Source of the DNA: Margaritispora aquatica | Taxonomy: Eukaryota; Ascomycota; Leotiomycetes; Helotiales; Discinellaceae | Length of the DNA: 64,000 nucleotides | Assembly: GCA_007644065.1 (NCBI GenBank) | Contig: VJWN01000005.1 | Location: 1,240,001 to 1,304,000 of the forward strand | Direction: 5' to 3' | Shown: piece after piece, positions 23,561 to 34,400 of the stretch | Numbering within the stretch: position 1 is the stretch's first letter | How the letters are laid out: each line of letters opens with the position of its first letter | Notes under the pieces: generated by a model | The model's input: only the letters and a program-made list of their open reading frames with translations | Told to the model about the DNA's origin: nothing | The model's database searches: none | Translations under genes and position numbers: made by a program

Positions 23561-24350
23561 ACGCGAAAGCACTTTCGTATGTGAAGGGCTTGTCTCTTCG
23601 GAGGAGAAAGGTACGCGAGTTAATACTGCTTTCTTAGTACCTGGAAGCGATACCCTTGAACCTATCTTGTGTATTTATGTAGGTATTTATGCTGTAAAAC
23701 CCCAACTTCGATTTTTGTTACCGGCGCGCGGTATCTAGCAGCTTCTAACTTAGTGAAGTAAGAATCTAGTATTTTTAGTAGTACGAAAGTTTAGGTTACT
23801 AATTTGGTATTGGTAATAGAAAGGTTGGGATCCAAGATAGGCGACGAGGATGTAGTAACCAGTATGGCTACCTGGCTAGAGAAGTGACTATATAGGTAGG
23901 TGTCGTATATAGTAGGAGGGTCTATTCGGTCGGTTGCAAACGTCTGAATTCTAGGAAAGGAGGCGGGAGCATTAAAAGACCTGTAAAAGTAATCGGCCGA
24001 ATGCGGACGCTCGGCTAAGCACCTCGGCTACAGTACCCCCCGGTCCCAATGTTATTCGGTGAGCCAGCTTCAAGGATTTTCCAACAAATCAAGTTCCTAG
24101 GTTTTGGATTTACAAAACTTGATTGGATTATACTTTCCCTATCGAATAACATTGGGACCCGGGGGGGGGGGGGGGTATGCTGTAAGTTCGGCTACTAGAT
24201 TCTGTACGACCGTAGGTAGGCTAGAGCTACCTTCGGCTAGCTTTCCTGTTCCTTCCGTCCACCAATAGTAACCCTATATTAAGCGTGTACTAGACTATCC
24301 ACAGTATCCAGAGGGTCGAAGTATGGTACGCTAACACTGGCTTGCCCATA
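23560..24350. repeat. TpA-rich, RIP-like degenerate tract
   Basis: The tract is dense in TA dinucleotides (strings such as GTATTTATGTAGGTATTTATG and GTCGTATATAGTAGG) with few CA dinucleotides and no usable reading frame. This composition is expected of a transposon copy degraded by repeat-induced point mutation. It surrounds the foldback element at 24031-24182. The judgement is by eye; no index was calculated and the parent element is not identifiable. Confidence 0.45.
24031..24182. mobile_element. MITE-like foldback element with Tc1/mariner-type ends
   Basis: The left end, beginning CAGTACCCCCC then GGTCCCAATGTTATTCG (24031-24058), is repeated in inverse orientation at the right end (24143-24182, ending GGTATGCTG). 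The element is 152 bp and is flanked on both sides by TA (24029-24030 and 24183-24184), the target duplication of Tc1/mariner transposons. A second, inner inverted pair, AATCAAGTT at 24087 and AACTTGATT at 24116, makes nearly the whole element self-complementary. It has no coding capacity, so movement would need a transposase supplied in trans. The right end has a run of 15 G at 24161-24175, against a shorter C run on the left. Confidence 0.75.
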
Positions 24351-25546
24351 TGACGGCACATGAACTACTTTCAGACAAATTCTCTATTTCTTTTTCCCTA
24401 CAAAGATCAATTATCTTTTACCTTACATACGTCCTACAACTAAAGTTCAAGACATTGATATCGAAAATAACTATGAAGAATTTCGTTAAGGCGTGTTCTA
24501 AAGCGTGCTCTAGGACTACGAGGAAATTCGGAGAAGCCATTCTTGGCTGGCTAGAGCGTCATATCCCAGATACTGAGTCAGAGGCAGAATCTAGGTCTGA
24601 GGACAGCAACGGGGCATATAAATACATTGCACCAGGGACACCATTTTATGCATGGCAAGCAACACAATTGGCATCAGTAGGACACATTTAAAGGAAGTTC
24701 GTGGGCTAGAAAGGTATAAAGTTATACACCTTACTATTAGATAATTCTGATAGACTATAGGTCAAGAAGGAATCATTCTCCTTTATGGTTTCTCTGGAGT
24801 CAGAAACACGCTTATAACAGAGTCCTGTACGTTTTTCTTGAGAAAATAACAGTATCTTGTGCGATGAGAGTAGATCGATTTCGAGAGCTCTTCTCTGAAT
24901 GAAAGTCATGCTAAGCTGATAGTACAGTCTCCCTGCAATCTCTAGAGTACTACGAAAGCCTGATGTTTCTTACCACGAACCGTATCGAAGCTAACCTTTT
25001 AGCCTTCGACTTATGGATTGAACTTTATCAAGCGACTTGCTGTGAAGCTCAGGGTATTTCGGAGGAATGACCTCGGGACTTCCATGAGTTGGCGAATGAA
25101 AAATAAAATGGGAGGTAGGTTAAGAACGTGGTGAAGATTGCTTCATTGGCCTCTAGTGGCGAGGGCAGGTGTTTCAATGAAAAGGCAACTGACGTGATTG
25201 GAAGGATCAGTTAGTATCAGATTTCTGTGACTTCTTTTGTCAGAACAATCTGTCGTCGTAGGAAAAGGTTTCAAATGATATTCAATGCTATTCAGTTTTA
25301 TTTCAAGATCGATGCCTTTAGTCTAATGCTTTTTTTTGTTGGTTCTTATTGTATTCACTCTCTATAGGAAGACACAAGCAAATTTACGCCTAGGTACGCT
25401 TCTCTCTTTATAGCTTGCGAGTATGTTCTCCAAGCGGATAGTGGAGATAGGATGGGGATTGGAGATATTGATGATGAAGGTGCCTGCTCTACAGGTCAAA
25501 AATTGGATAAGGTTGAAAGTAGTTGCCCTGTGGATATCAAAACAGC
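24351..25546. other. Gene-poor DNA with one small open frame
   Basis: An ATG at 24473 opens 72 codons (to 24691) beginning MKNFVKACSKACSRTTRKFG, with a basic start and an acidic middle. No family was recognised and no intron context supports it, so it is not called as a gene. The rest of the interval, including a poly-T run near 25330, shows nothing identifiable. Confidence 0.35.
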
Positions 25547-25678
25547 ATGAGAGGAAGGAGAGTCCTTCAACACCTTAATCTAGTAAGTATATTCGCTTCC
25601 TTGTCCTTCTGTACCCTTTTCCTCTTTTATCAACATCGACATATAACATCGATATTAACATTAGCACATTTAGCTAAT

Positions 25679-25946
25679 ATGAACAATATTATCATCAATA
25701 TCAATAACATTGTTATCAACAATGGGCCGGCGATCAACCAGTTGTAAGTATATCATCCCCTATTCCGGTGTAGTGCTTTCGACGATGCAAGGCTGGTACT
25801 GACTTGTACTTAGCCAGCCACAATACCCCAGCCGCCGTCAGAGTGAACCATCCAGCACCCATCACCGACCTTCCACGCACCTCCGGGCAGACCTCAATCG
25901 CCCCCTCCTCCCCCTCTCAGAGCGGTACGTGGACCTTCGACTCTAA
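25679..25946 (+). CDS. Possible small spliced gene, 65 residues, unknown
   Basis: The model is exon 25679-25743 and exon 25814-25946 with an intron of 70 bp that has a consensus GTAAGT donor and a CTTAG acceptor. A second potential intron in the 5' leader (GTAAGT near 25583 to TTTAG at 25673) ends five bases before the ATG. The product opens with an Asn/Ile-rich stretch (MNNIIININNIVINNGPAIN) and continues with Gln/Arg/Pro-rich sequence. There is no signal peptide or known domain. The second exon is repeated, inverted and without the intron, at 26045-26202. It may be a lineage-specific gene or a chance frame within a repeat; two good intron signatures are the only positive evidence. Confidence 0.33.
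25731..25915 (+). repeat. Left arm of imperfect inverted repeat (interrupted by an intron-like 70 bp)
   Basis: Bases 25731-25743 (CGATCAACCAGTT) and 25814-25915 (starting CCAGCCACAATACCCC) match, as one joined sequence, the reverse complement of 26045-26202. Shared blocks include CCAGCCACAATACC, GCCGCCGTCAG, AACCATCCAGC and CAGACCTC. Divergence and small indels are visible throughout. Confidence 0.7.
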
Positions 25947-26044
25947 CTGTCCGAAAATGCTTGGGAAGACCATACCCACTGACATACCATACATAGCTCG
26001 GTCGATGAACTACAAACATTTTCAGGTCGGGCGTGGGAGGTAGT

Positions 26045-26202
26045 GAGGAGGGGGTGGAGGTCTGTCCGCGAGAGGTGGAGGAAGGTGTAGGTGATACTAC
26101 TCAGTGTTACCTTGGAATAGTGACTAACACTTTCAAGTCGGGGATGGAAACGCTGGATGGTTTGCCTGACGGCGGCGGGTATTGTGGCTGGAATGGTTGA
26201 TC
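26045..26202 (-). repeat. Right arm of the inverted repeat, lacking the intron-like segment
   Basis: Read on the minus strand this arm runs GATCAACCATTCCAGCCACA across the position where the left arm has 70 bp starting GTAAGT and ending TTAG. It carries its own insertion of about 50 bp (around 26090-26138) that is itself flanked by GTGTTA/TAACAC inverted pairs. A minus-strand frame through it (26402-26133) is open but not otherwise gene-like. Confidence 0.65.
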
Positions 26203-26728
26203 ACTTCATCGATTGGTCTAAGCGTTAGCCGTTTATTAGCTATTATAAGCTCTACCCAGCTATTAATGCAGACCTTAACATACATGGAAGACCTAACATA
26301 ATTCAACAGCGCCAACAGCACAAGAATAGGGTGAAATAAACATAGCACAGTCCTCAGAATAAGCAAGACAGAATCCAATATCCATGACATTACTTCTATC
26401 ACGCCCTCTTTCCCCTAACCCCCTTGATGTCAAGGGTAGAACAAATCAAAAGAGTCAGCTTGGCAAAACCGCCGCCCGCTCGCTATGCAGAAGACCGCGC
26501 ATGCCATGCTATCCTGCACAAATTGGGAAAAAAAATATCAAAAAGATTGCCACCTATCCATTCATGGGACCATTCCTCGCTCCAGGGGTAATAATAATAC
26601 AAACACCGCCGCCCACCCAGCTCGCATAAATCAATACGCGTTGAAAGATCATGGTATCATGCTTGCTCGCTCGATCAACAAACAGCTCTTCATTCACTCG
26701 CAATTTCCTTCTCAATCGAATACTGGGC
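26203..26728. other. Intergenic, 3' side of the coiled-coil gene
   Basis: About 0.5 kb after the stop of the minus-strand gene at 26729. Short frames on both strands overlap each other and have no domain character. Nothing recognised. Confidence 0.5.
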
Positions 26729-28764
26729 TCAGAAATTGACGCCCACATGTTGCTGCTGCCCTCTGTTGAGAGTAATCTGACTCAAACTCAAGGTCCTGGT
26801 GCCTCCTTTTAACTCCTCAGTAGCACTATTTCTCAACACGTCACCAAAAATACTTCCGGCTTCCTCCATGGGAGTTCTGTATACCTCATTCATCTCGTTA
26901 TCATCCATGTATCGTCCGTCTCTTCCATCATCAGAGCTATCATCCTGCTCGAATGTAGAGAACGCAGTGTTAGGGTCAAGCTTCTCGTTCAAGGCAGAAA
27001 TTCGAGGCGAGAGTGACCGAGAGCTTAAGATGCGAATCTGTTCCTGTAGGGAGAGAACAAGGGATTCGAGGTTCTGACGTGCTGATTGCTCGGAGAGGAT
27101 CATGTTCGTCAGCGTTGTATAGTGCTCCCCTGTTAGACCATCGCGTGAGGTAGATGGAGACGACGGAAGACCCCGAATAGTAGTCGAGGTTGAAAGAGGA
27201 CGGGCGGGAGTCTGGGAAGAGTTTTGCGTGGGATCCGAAGGAATTTGAGGCCTATTTTCGGAATCAAAGGAGTGATAAAGGTTGGTCTGAGAATTGGTCG
27301 TAGACGGCCTTCTGTTGCTCCCATAGGAAGAGGAGCGCATTGCAGGCATTGGCTCGTGCAAATACTGCTGCTCCTGCTGTTCTTTGAACCTTGAACTCCT
27401 TGGTATTGATGTCTCTGAGTCTCTCGTCTTGGGCCTTGGTATCGAGGATCCTCGTCCAGGGGATCTCCTTACCACGGGCTCGTGCTGAGGAGGTGCTGAA
27501 TGCATGTTCTCAAGACTTCTAGACATCATCCTTTCTATATTCAACATACGATCCTCCAGCCTATGAACTCTAGTCTCTAAGCTTGCTACTTCGGTGATTT
27601 TCATCCCTGCCAATGCACCTAAGGGTCCAAAATTGAAAGGCTGGGGTGGTTCATGTGGTGGCATATCACGTGTGACATCCTCGTCAATCATGACTGGCTC
27701 ATCGGCATCTGCCTTGGTGGAAGACATTGGTGAAAGAATTGTTGGGTCGTAACTTTCTCTCCAGTACTTAATCTCGTCTGAGCGCCGCCTCGTCATTAAG
27801 AGAGCTGTATTTCGAATCTCACCCAAACTCCTAGAGCGCCTATTTGGATGGCCACTGCTGGTCACGGCAGTACCGATCATACTCGCGTCCGCGTCCGAGA
27901 TAATAGCACTGCCTCGAGGGTGGGTGCTAGCTGGTCTCGGTGAAAGACCAGTCCAATCCACATAACCAGGTGTCTTGTTTGGTGTCCACAGTCTGCTTGG
28001 GGTTGTGGCTCGCCTTGATCTCCTTTGTACATTTGACTGCAGTGATTCTCGATTCACCAGACTATTCCTTACGCTTAGTGGGATATCCTCCGCAGTTATG
28101 GAGTGAGATCGCAAAGCTCGATTAAACTCATTGATAGGCAGGGAAGCTGATCGTTTCGAAGCACTCCCTTGCTCGGGTTGTTTGCGAGTAAGTGCCGTAG
28201 GGTCCTATTTCGAATCAGCAATCATACCACAATGTAACAGACACAAGAGCAACTCACACTTCGGTGCTGCCCAGCTCGCAGAGTCTCGGTGTTCGAGTTG
28301 CTGGCGGGAGGTGGGCTGGGCTTCCTCTTCCTGCCAAACAGTCGGCCTAGAACTGTTTTAAGAGAAGACTTCTTGCGCTCAGGTCCTCCTACATTCGACC
28401 CAGATGGAACACTGCCAGCCACTGAGTTGCGCATCGTGGTGGGCACTTGGGTTCGCCTTGAATCAGGTTGAATAGATCTGCCTGTCGAAAAGGTTGTTGA
28501 TTGTGCCATGGCCTGTTCGTCTCCTGGTGGTGGCTGAGAGGGGTGTAACTCTTCTGTAGCCATGGAAGTTCTGAGTCGGATCTCCCTCTCTAGAGCTTCT
28601 GGTCCCATAGGTAAAGCTATTCCTGAACCTGGAGTTCTTATAGGAAACTCATCATCGTCTGGAAATGGGATAGGGTGCGAGATGGTCTTCCCCCTGATGG
28701 ATCCTCCGGTATTTGTATGTGCAGGTCTGTCTGCTCGCCATTTGGCATTGCCCTTGGAATTCAT
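26729..28764 (-). CDS. Uncharacterised coiled-coil, Ser/Arg-rich protein
   Basis: I do not recognise a named family. Exon 1 is 28764-28258, the intron 28257-28205 (53 bp, GTGAGT donor, branch-like GCTGAT, acceptor AATAG), exon 2 28204-26729, giving 660 residues. The N-terminal half is disordered and basic with RLFGRKRKPSPPPAS and many Ser-Arg motifs (RRSRSLGEIRNTALL, RRRSDEIKYWRESYDP), suggesting phosphoregulation. A first coiled coil is predicted near VASLETRVHRLEDRMLNIER and a second near SARQNLESLVLSLQEQIRIL. The C-terminus is acidic (EQDDSSDDGRDGRYMDDNE), then TLSLSQITLNRGQQQ. No membrane segment or signal peptide is seen. The long clean frame with a canonical intron makes it a real gene; a cytoskeletal or polarity scaffold would fit but is only a guess. 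Confidence 0.8.
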
Positions 28765-31110
28765 GGTGAATATTATATGCTACACAGAGAATCTGATCCT
28801 CCTTTGCCGAGAATGTACTGATGCAGGACGGGCGGTGTCAAAGCTGAGGAGGAATGCATCTGCTGGCCGACTCCTATCAGGTACTTAGACCAAATATCTA
28901 ATGCTCAGATCGGTGCAGCAATATTACGAGTTAGAATCAGCGCCAGCTGTTCTATACATGCGTCATTTCATGGCGCATATGGATTAATGTAAGTTGTTGG
29001 ATGAAGTTAAGGAGCTGGTCCTTGATGATCCATGGAAGAGGCAGAAAGGGCAGGAGAAACATCAACCAGCGCAATCGATTAGTCTGCGAGTTGAGTCCGC
29101 ATCATGTATCATATATCCTGCGACGCCTGTCAGCGACTGACAAGGAGAGACCCATGAGATCCATGAGACCAAGTCTTCTCAACAGTGGACACTGGACTGG
29201 ACCGGACACTTTCGACCAGGGGAAAGTGGTTGCAAAGTTCATGTGTGCATGGGGCCGTGGGCTAAATTTGAAGATTGAAAAGGACGCCAGCAACGCCATG
29301 GACTGATAATCCTTGTAGAGCCGCATTAAGTGTGCTTCCAGTGCATGTCAGATATGAGCTTCGCCTAACTAGTATTGGTGATACGGATACCCCACGTTGG
29401 TACATCTACAACGCTCCTTGAATTTTCCGCAAGTAATGAGAAAGAAATGTTCGCCAAATGCCAAAGAGCAAACCAAAAGTGGATAGATGGCCGCCCGTTA
29501 AGGATCTGCCCTGACAGATATGCTCTTGTATGGTTGAAGAGCCACAAGAACTCGCTGCACATATGCAGCGTACATCGGCAAAGATTGTAAATGGACGAAG
29601 ACTTGTCTGTCCGAAACAAATGCAGAGGTGGCTCATCACCATTGGTCTTTATGAATGTATGAATGGTAGCGAGACCTGGGCCTGGAGGAAGACAGGGAGC
29701 CCAGCCAAAGATCTGCCCTTTTCCCCTTCTTCCCTGCAAAACTTGCACCTTCACGCGTTGAAATGGCCGTTGACAGGGCCTCATGATCTCTTCGAACTTT
29801 CCGGCATCCTCGAGCAGCACGATTTATGAATCAGAAAATCATAATAGATCAGCTTTCTGGCCTCATTTGCCAAAAACCTGCTGCAACTTGCGCGCTTGGG
29901 GCATGCATGCCGATTGCAGATAAGTGCCAGTAGCGCCAGCCAAGTGTGAGTAGGAAGGGAAGGCTGCACTTTTGATCAGACAATCGCTATGCAGAATCGC
30001 CCGTTTGTCCCTTTCTGGCACATAAATGGCTGTAACGGTGCGCATTCAGATGCTTTGAGCCGGACAATCTTCCTATCCTGTACCGTTGTTGGCTACAATA
30101 AGCAGCATCAGACAGCTGTGCGCCGTCTGAGAGGGGTCGTATAGCAATAACACATTATAGGGGGCGTGAGGGCATGAAAGGGGTGCCGTATTACTTAGAT
30201 AAGCTCGATGCCAATGGGTTGTCATGAAACAAGTGAACGCAGAAGTTGAGTTGGGCGTGGATCTCTCACAACATGTCGTCCAAGCACAGGACAGTGGCGT
30301 GTCGTGGATCGCACAGTGAGGAACACCTTTTCCTTCTTCTGTGCGTCGTGAAGATTCAAACGGCAGCTTGGAAGACCTCGGCTAGCGAATCTGGTCAGAG
30401 TTTGGCGCATCTATTGGATGCTGCCACTCCTCGTTCCGAGCATCTGATTCGATGTCTCAATATTGATCTCACACAACACGACTCTTTTGGCTTTGCTTTT
30501 GGAATCTCAAGCAGATCCTGAGGGTGCACCAAGCCTAATTGTGACATGGCTGACTCAAGAGGAGATAAGGTGAATAAAACATGCTTTTTATCTCGTGTAA
30601 TATCTCCATTCCAGACCACGCTCTCTCTGAATTCCTAACAAGTGAAGCAAGCAGCTTCTGGCGGAAAGTAAAAAAATATCACGAAAGGAACGTCGTTTAC
30701 CTTAATCTCCATGCCTGATCCATACCCACCATACCGCATCGGTATACCTCCGTGAACTCACCCAGCTGAAACAGCCGGGATCCACGTTCGTCATTCGAAT
30801 GAACCCCAGCCTCAACCCTTGACCTCGCTCGCGTGGCGGGCCGTGATGGAGAACTAAAGCGAAGGCTCATCTTTCATGTCTTCGACTTCAGAGGCATGGG
30901 ATGGGTTGGGATGAGTTGGAATGTGATGAGAGCCCAGCATTCAACATCCTAGCCGACACATCGACAACGAACCCTTCCTATGCAATACCTAAGCATAACA
31001 ATGCAAATAATGCATGAAGATGATCGTCTTGCCAAATCATAAAGCTCCGGCAGACCATCATCAAAAACCTCATGCTCATGGTCTCACTTTACTTTCTCCA
31101 ATCTCTTCAC
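28765..31110. other. Gene-poor interval between the coiled-coil gene and the helicase
   Basis: About 2.3 kb holding the promoter of the minus-strand gene at 28764 and the 3' end of the helicase. Open frames at 29365-29820, 29530-29829 and 30246-30521 overlap one another on opposite strands and carry no recognisable motif. No repeat or RNA gene was found. Confidence 0.45.
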
Positions 31111-33993
31111 TCACTTTGCATTCAGCTCCGCAACCGATGGGTATCTCAAATCCGAATTTTCTTCCAAGAAGTCCATCCAGCGTTTGAGAAACCTGTTCCC
31201 TGATTTCCTACACATGGATCACACATCAGCTCTGAAGAGTCGTCTCGTTCGGTGTCTCGTTTTCCCCCTCCAAACACCTTCATCTGTGCCGAAAAAAGCG
31301 TGACGATACCGTACTGGTATCAATCCCGCCTATTCGGAGGACAGGCCGTAGAAACGGAAAGAAATGGTCTGAACTCACTGTAGTGTCTCAGAATCGCCAA
31401 TAATTGTCAAAGAGCGTCTCGGCCGTGTCATAGCAACTGTGTTTATCAGATTTCAGCTCAATTCCCGTGCCCTATTTTGAGGTCTTTTGGACCCTGTTGG
31501 GTTTCCGGTGTTGTTTGGAGGGGAACCCTTACCGTTGAGTCTTCTCTTTTCTCCCAGAAATCCCACTTCCTGCTCGGAATTGCTTCTGACGAGCGTCACA
31601 ATCACAACCTCTTTCTCTCGTCCCTGAAATCCATCGACACTGCCTAATTCAATGCCTGGAAACGCCTCCTTCATCGAACGAGACATTAATGCGAGCTAGA
31701 GCCACGGCAGTATTAGCATAAACCCGTGCCGCATCTTGCATGAAAGTCAAAATTATCAAATTAAGATGGCATTTTCAGGCACATTTCTTGCAATATTGGA
31801 AGTGCATCCTCAACATGCTACCAAGATGCGTGGAAAGTACGGCCGTATTGCATATCAGCGCAGCACCTCTTTCGCCGTTGGGGTGTGTATGCAAGCTGAA
31901 CGAAGTATTGACACGGCTGGCATTTCAGCTAGAGAAATGTCAAGTGACAAATGATGAAGTAAAGACACCTGCACCGGCTGAATACTCTCGTCTGGGACGG
32001 TGAACGATATGAAAAGGTCCAAGGCATACCTGCGCATTGTATGGAGTAATCACAGCAATGTCTTCACATCTCATACCAGCGTCGACCAAGTTCTGAACAT
32101 GAGATCTGACGAGAGCAGCCTCCATTTCGTTACTCTTAGACTCACCCATCATACCTACCTTGACTTTCTTCTCCGAATCATCCTCTTCGCTCTTCTCGGG
32201 AAAGTCACCTCCTTGAGTGTCGAAAAAAATCAGTGGCTCGGTTGTGTCTTCTGTCTCCTGAACCTCATATGGTAAGTCTTTCAATAAGCGAGCTTTGACA
32301 TCGTCAGCAGCGACGAGCTTTCCTTCATAAAGTTCATCTGAAGGAAAGCGCATAATCTTCTCGTGCATTCGGTATTGCGTTGTGAGCATACGCTTGATGG
32401 AAGGCCCATGTAGCTTCAGCAGTCGGTCAAAGAGAGTAGTCTCTAGCGTCATTCCCTTGATTGTAGCTTCTGTGTCCTCCTTTGATTTGGATTTTGGAGC
32501 CTTAGAGTTGAGTGATTTGATGGTAGGCGGCAACTGAAGATGGTCGCCAGCGAGTACTACTTTGCTGGCCCTCAAAAGAGGTACCCAGCACTGTGCTTCC
32601 AATGCTTGAGATGCCTCATCAATAATAACAACGTCGAATTTTTCATCTTTAGTTTGGAACCCGCCTGCACCATGTAGAGTAGCAAGCACAACTTTACTAC
32701 TGCCTATCAACGTACTGATGCACTTCTTTTCTCTCACCCTGAATTCTTTCCTCAGTTCTCTCAGGTCATTATAGATGACCTTCCTCTCTCTGCCACTTTT
32801 AGTTTTCCGAATCGACGCCTGCTTAGTGTCCATCTCCTTCCGGACATCTTTCACAATGGCAGCAGCATCAGAGGTTTGGGTGAGGACATCGAGAGAGTGG
32901 TTGAGCACCGATGGTAGCAGACGAGCTGGATGACCAAGGCGCACAATTGGAATCTTGTGAGGTGCTAGGCGCTCGACAATATTATCGACTGATATATTTG
33001 AGGGCCCACAGACAAGAATACGTAGATTCTGCTTAAGCATTTGCAGGATTAGTTCAATGAGAGTGTGTGTCTTGCCAGTCTGGACTACGTCAGCAATAGC
33101 AGTCGAGAGGAGAGCATTCGAAATTTACACCAGGCGGTCCATGAATCAATGCAACCTCTCGCGATCCCAATGCAAAGCAGATAGCTTCCTTCTGACTATC
33201 ATTTAGTCCTTCATCAACCCATTGAATACCACCCTCCCCCCCAATCTTGACCTCCTCAACAGGACTTGGCCCTGTAAGTCCAAACAAGGTTCTCAAGAAT
33301 AAAGAGTATTCATCTTCTCTCATCTTCTGGAGTCTCGTAATCGTTTGGTTCATCCTGCCACCCATCAGTCATGATCTCCAACTACCCCTCCATGACCCCG
33401 CCATGTGCTACCCCACCACACATCTCCTTCCAACAAGAACAGTATACCAATTGAAAATGCAGAGGAGACAGAGGCCACATAACATACCGCTTGTAAGTAA
33501 CATCATTAGCCAACTTAACAACCCACATCCTCTTCATGCCCTCCACACCACTCTCCTCCTTCCCTCCGCCCTCACCATCATCCAGGGCAACCCAAACAGC
33601 CCTCGCGCCCGTTCTCGTAACCACGCCCCTCACCCCCTTCCCCTCCAACTCCTTGACCTCCCTCTTCCTCGCGCTCCCACTCGGCTGCTCGCTCACAACC
33701 ACGATATCGCCCGTGCGAACGCCATGCTCGGCGAGCTCCCCCTCTGCATTGGCAGTCGCTGAGTCAGGACCCAACTCGACGACCGTCTTGCCACCGAGAC
33801 CGGTGCGCTGGGAGACGAGCACGAGGTTCGTGATAGCGAGGCCAGCGCGCTGGAGAGCGGTAGGCGTGCGTGAGGTGATGAGGGAGGTGGTTTCCGAGAC
33901 TTCGGATTGCAGCTCTGCTTCGAGGAGGGCGAGTTGAGTTGTACAGAACGCAGGTATGTCGACTGCCTCAAGAGTGTTCGAGTTAGAAGGCAT
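31111..33993 (-). CDS. hcs1: SF1 DNA/RNA helicase, SMUBP2/Hcs1 type (DNA polymerase alpha-associated helicase A)
   Basis: An Upf1-like superfamily 1 helicase; the yeast relative Hcs1 was found with DNA polymerase alpha and the animal relative IGHMBP2 is ribosome-associated. Exons are 33993-33488, 33354-33129, 33079-32030, 31695-31533, 31436-31379 and 31207-31111, giving 699 residues. The N-terminal beta-rich domain carries VVELGPD and VTYKRMNQTI. Walker A is HGPPGTGKTHTL (Lys247), split by an intron inside the P-loop. Further motifs are [30 protein letters not shown] (DEAS at 398-401), [47 protein letters not shown] and [14 protein letters not shown]. The last exon gives a short tail ending SVAELNAK. 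There is no R3H or zinc-finger extension, which matches Hcs1 rather than IGHMBP2. The intron 32029-31696 is 334 bp, the longest in this window. Confidence 0.92.
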
Positions 33994-34400
33994 GATGCAA
34001 AAGTTGATAAAATCAGTCTTCGTTCTGTCCTTGGAAGATCCTGCGTCTTTGATCTAGATTTAGTGAACGAGACAAAGTCATGTGGTTGTGGGTTTGTTAA
34101 GGTATGGATGAAGGTTAAGATTGGTCAAGCTCGAGATTCTGTGTTTGTACAATGCAAATAGCCCTTTCTACATAAACCCCTAACATACAAACAAGAATCG
34201 TGCCAATTTGAAGATTTAATAGTATCGGGTATATGCTAGTACAGACTGTCCCACAAGTACGCCCATTTCATGTATATCGACAATTCGAAGTCATTGTACC
34301 AGCTTATCTCAACTCCAAAACCCAGCCGATTCGCGATGCATTTAAATCTCAGATGTCCCACACCCAAGGATCAAATGCCAGATATATACTTAACCTTGCA
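33994..34400. other. Intergenic between helicase promoter and DUF202 gene
   Basis: About 0.4 kb with the helicase promoter and the 3' end of the DUF202 gene. No feature was recognised apart from AT-rich sequence near 34200. Confidence 0.5.

Noticed and set aside
29365..29829. Paired frames on both strands (151 and 99 codons)
   Set aside because: No domain, start context or splice support; they look like chance frames in gene-poor DNA.
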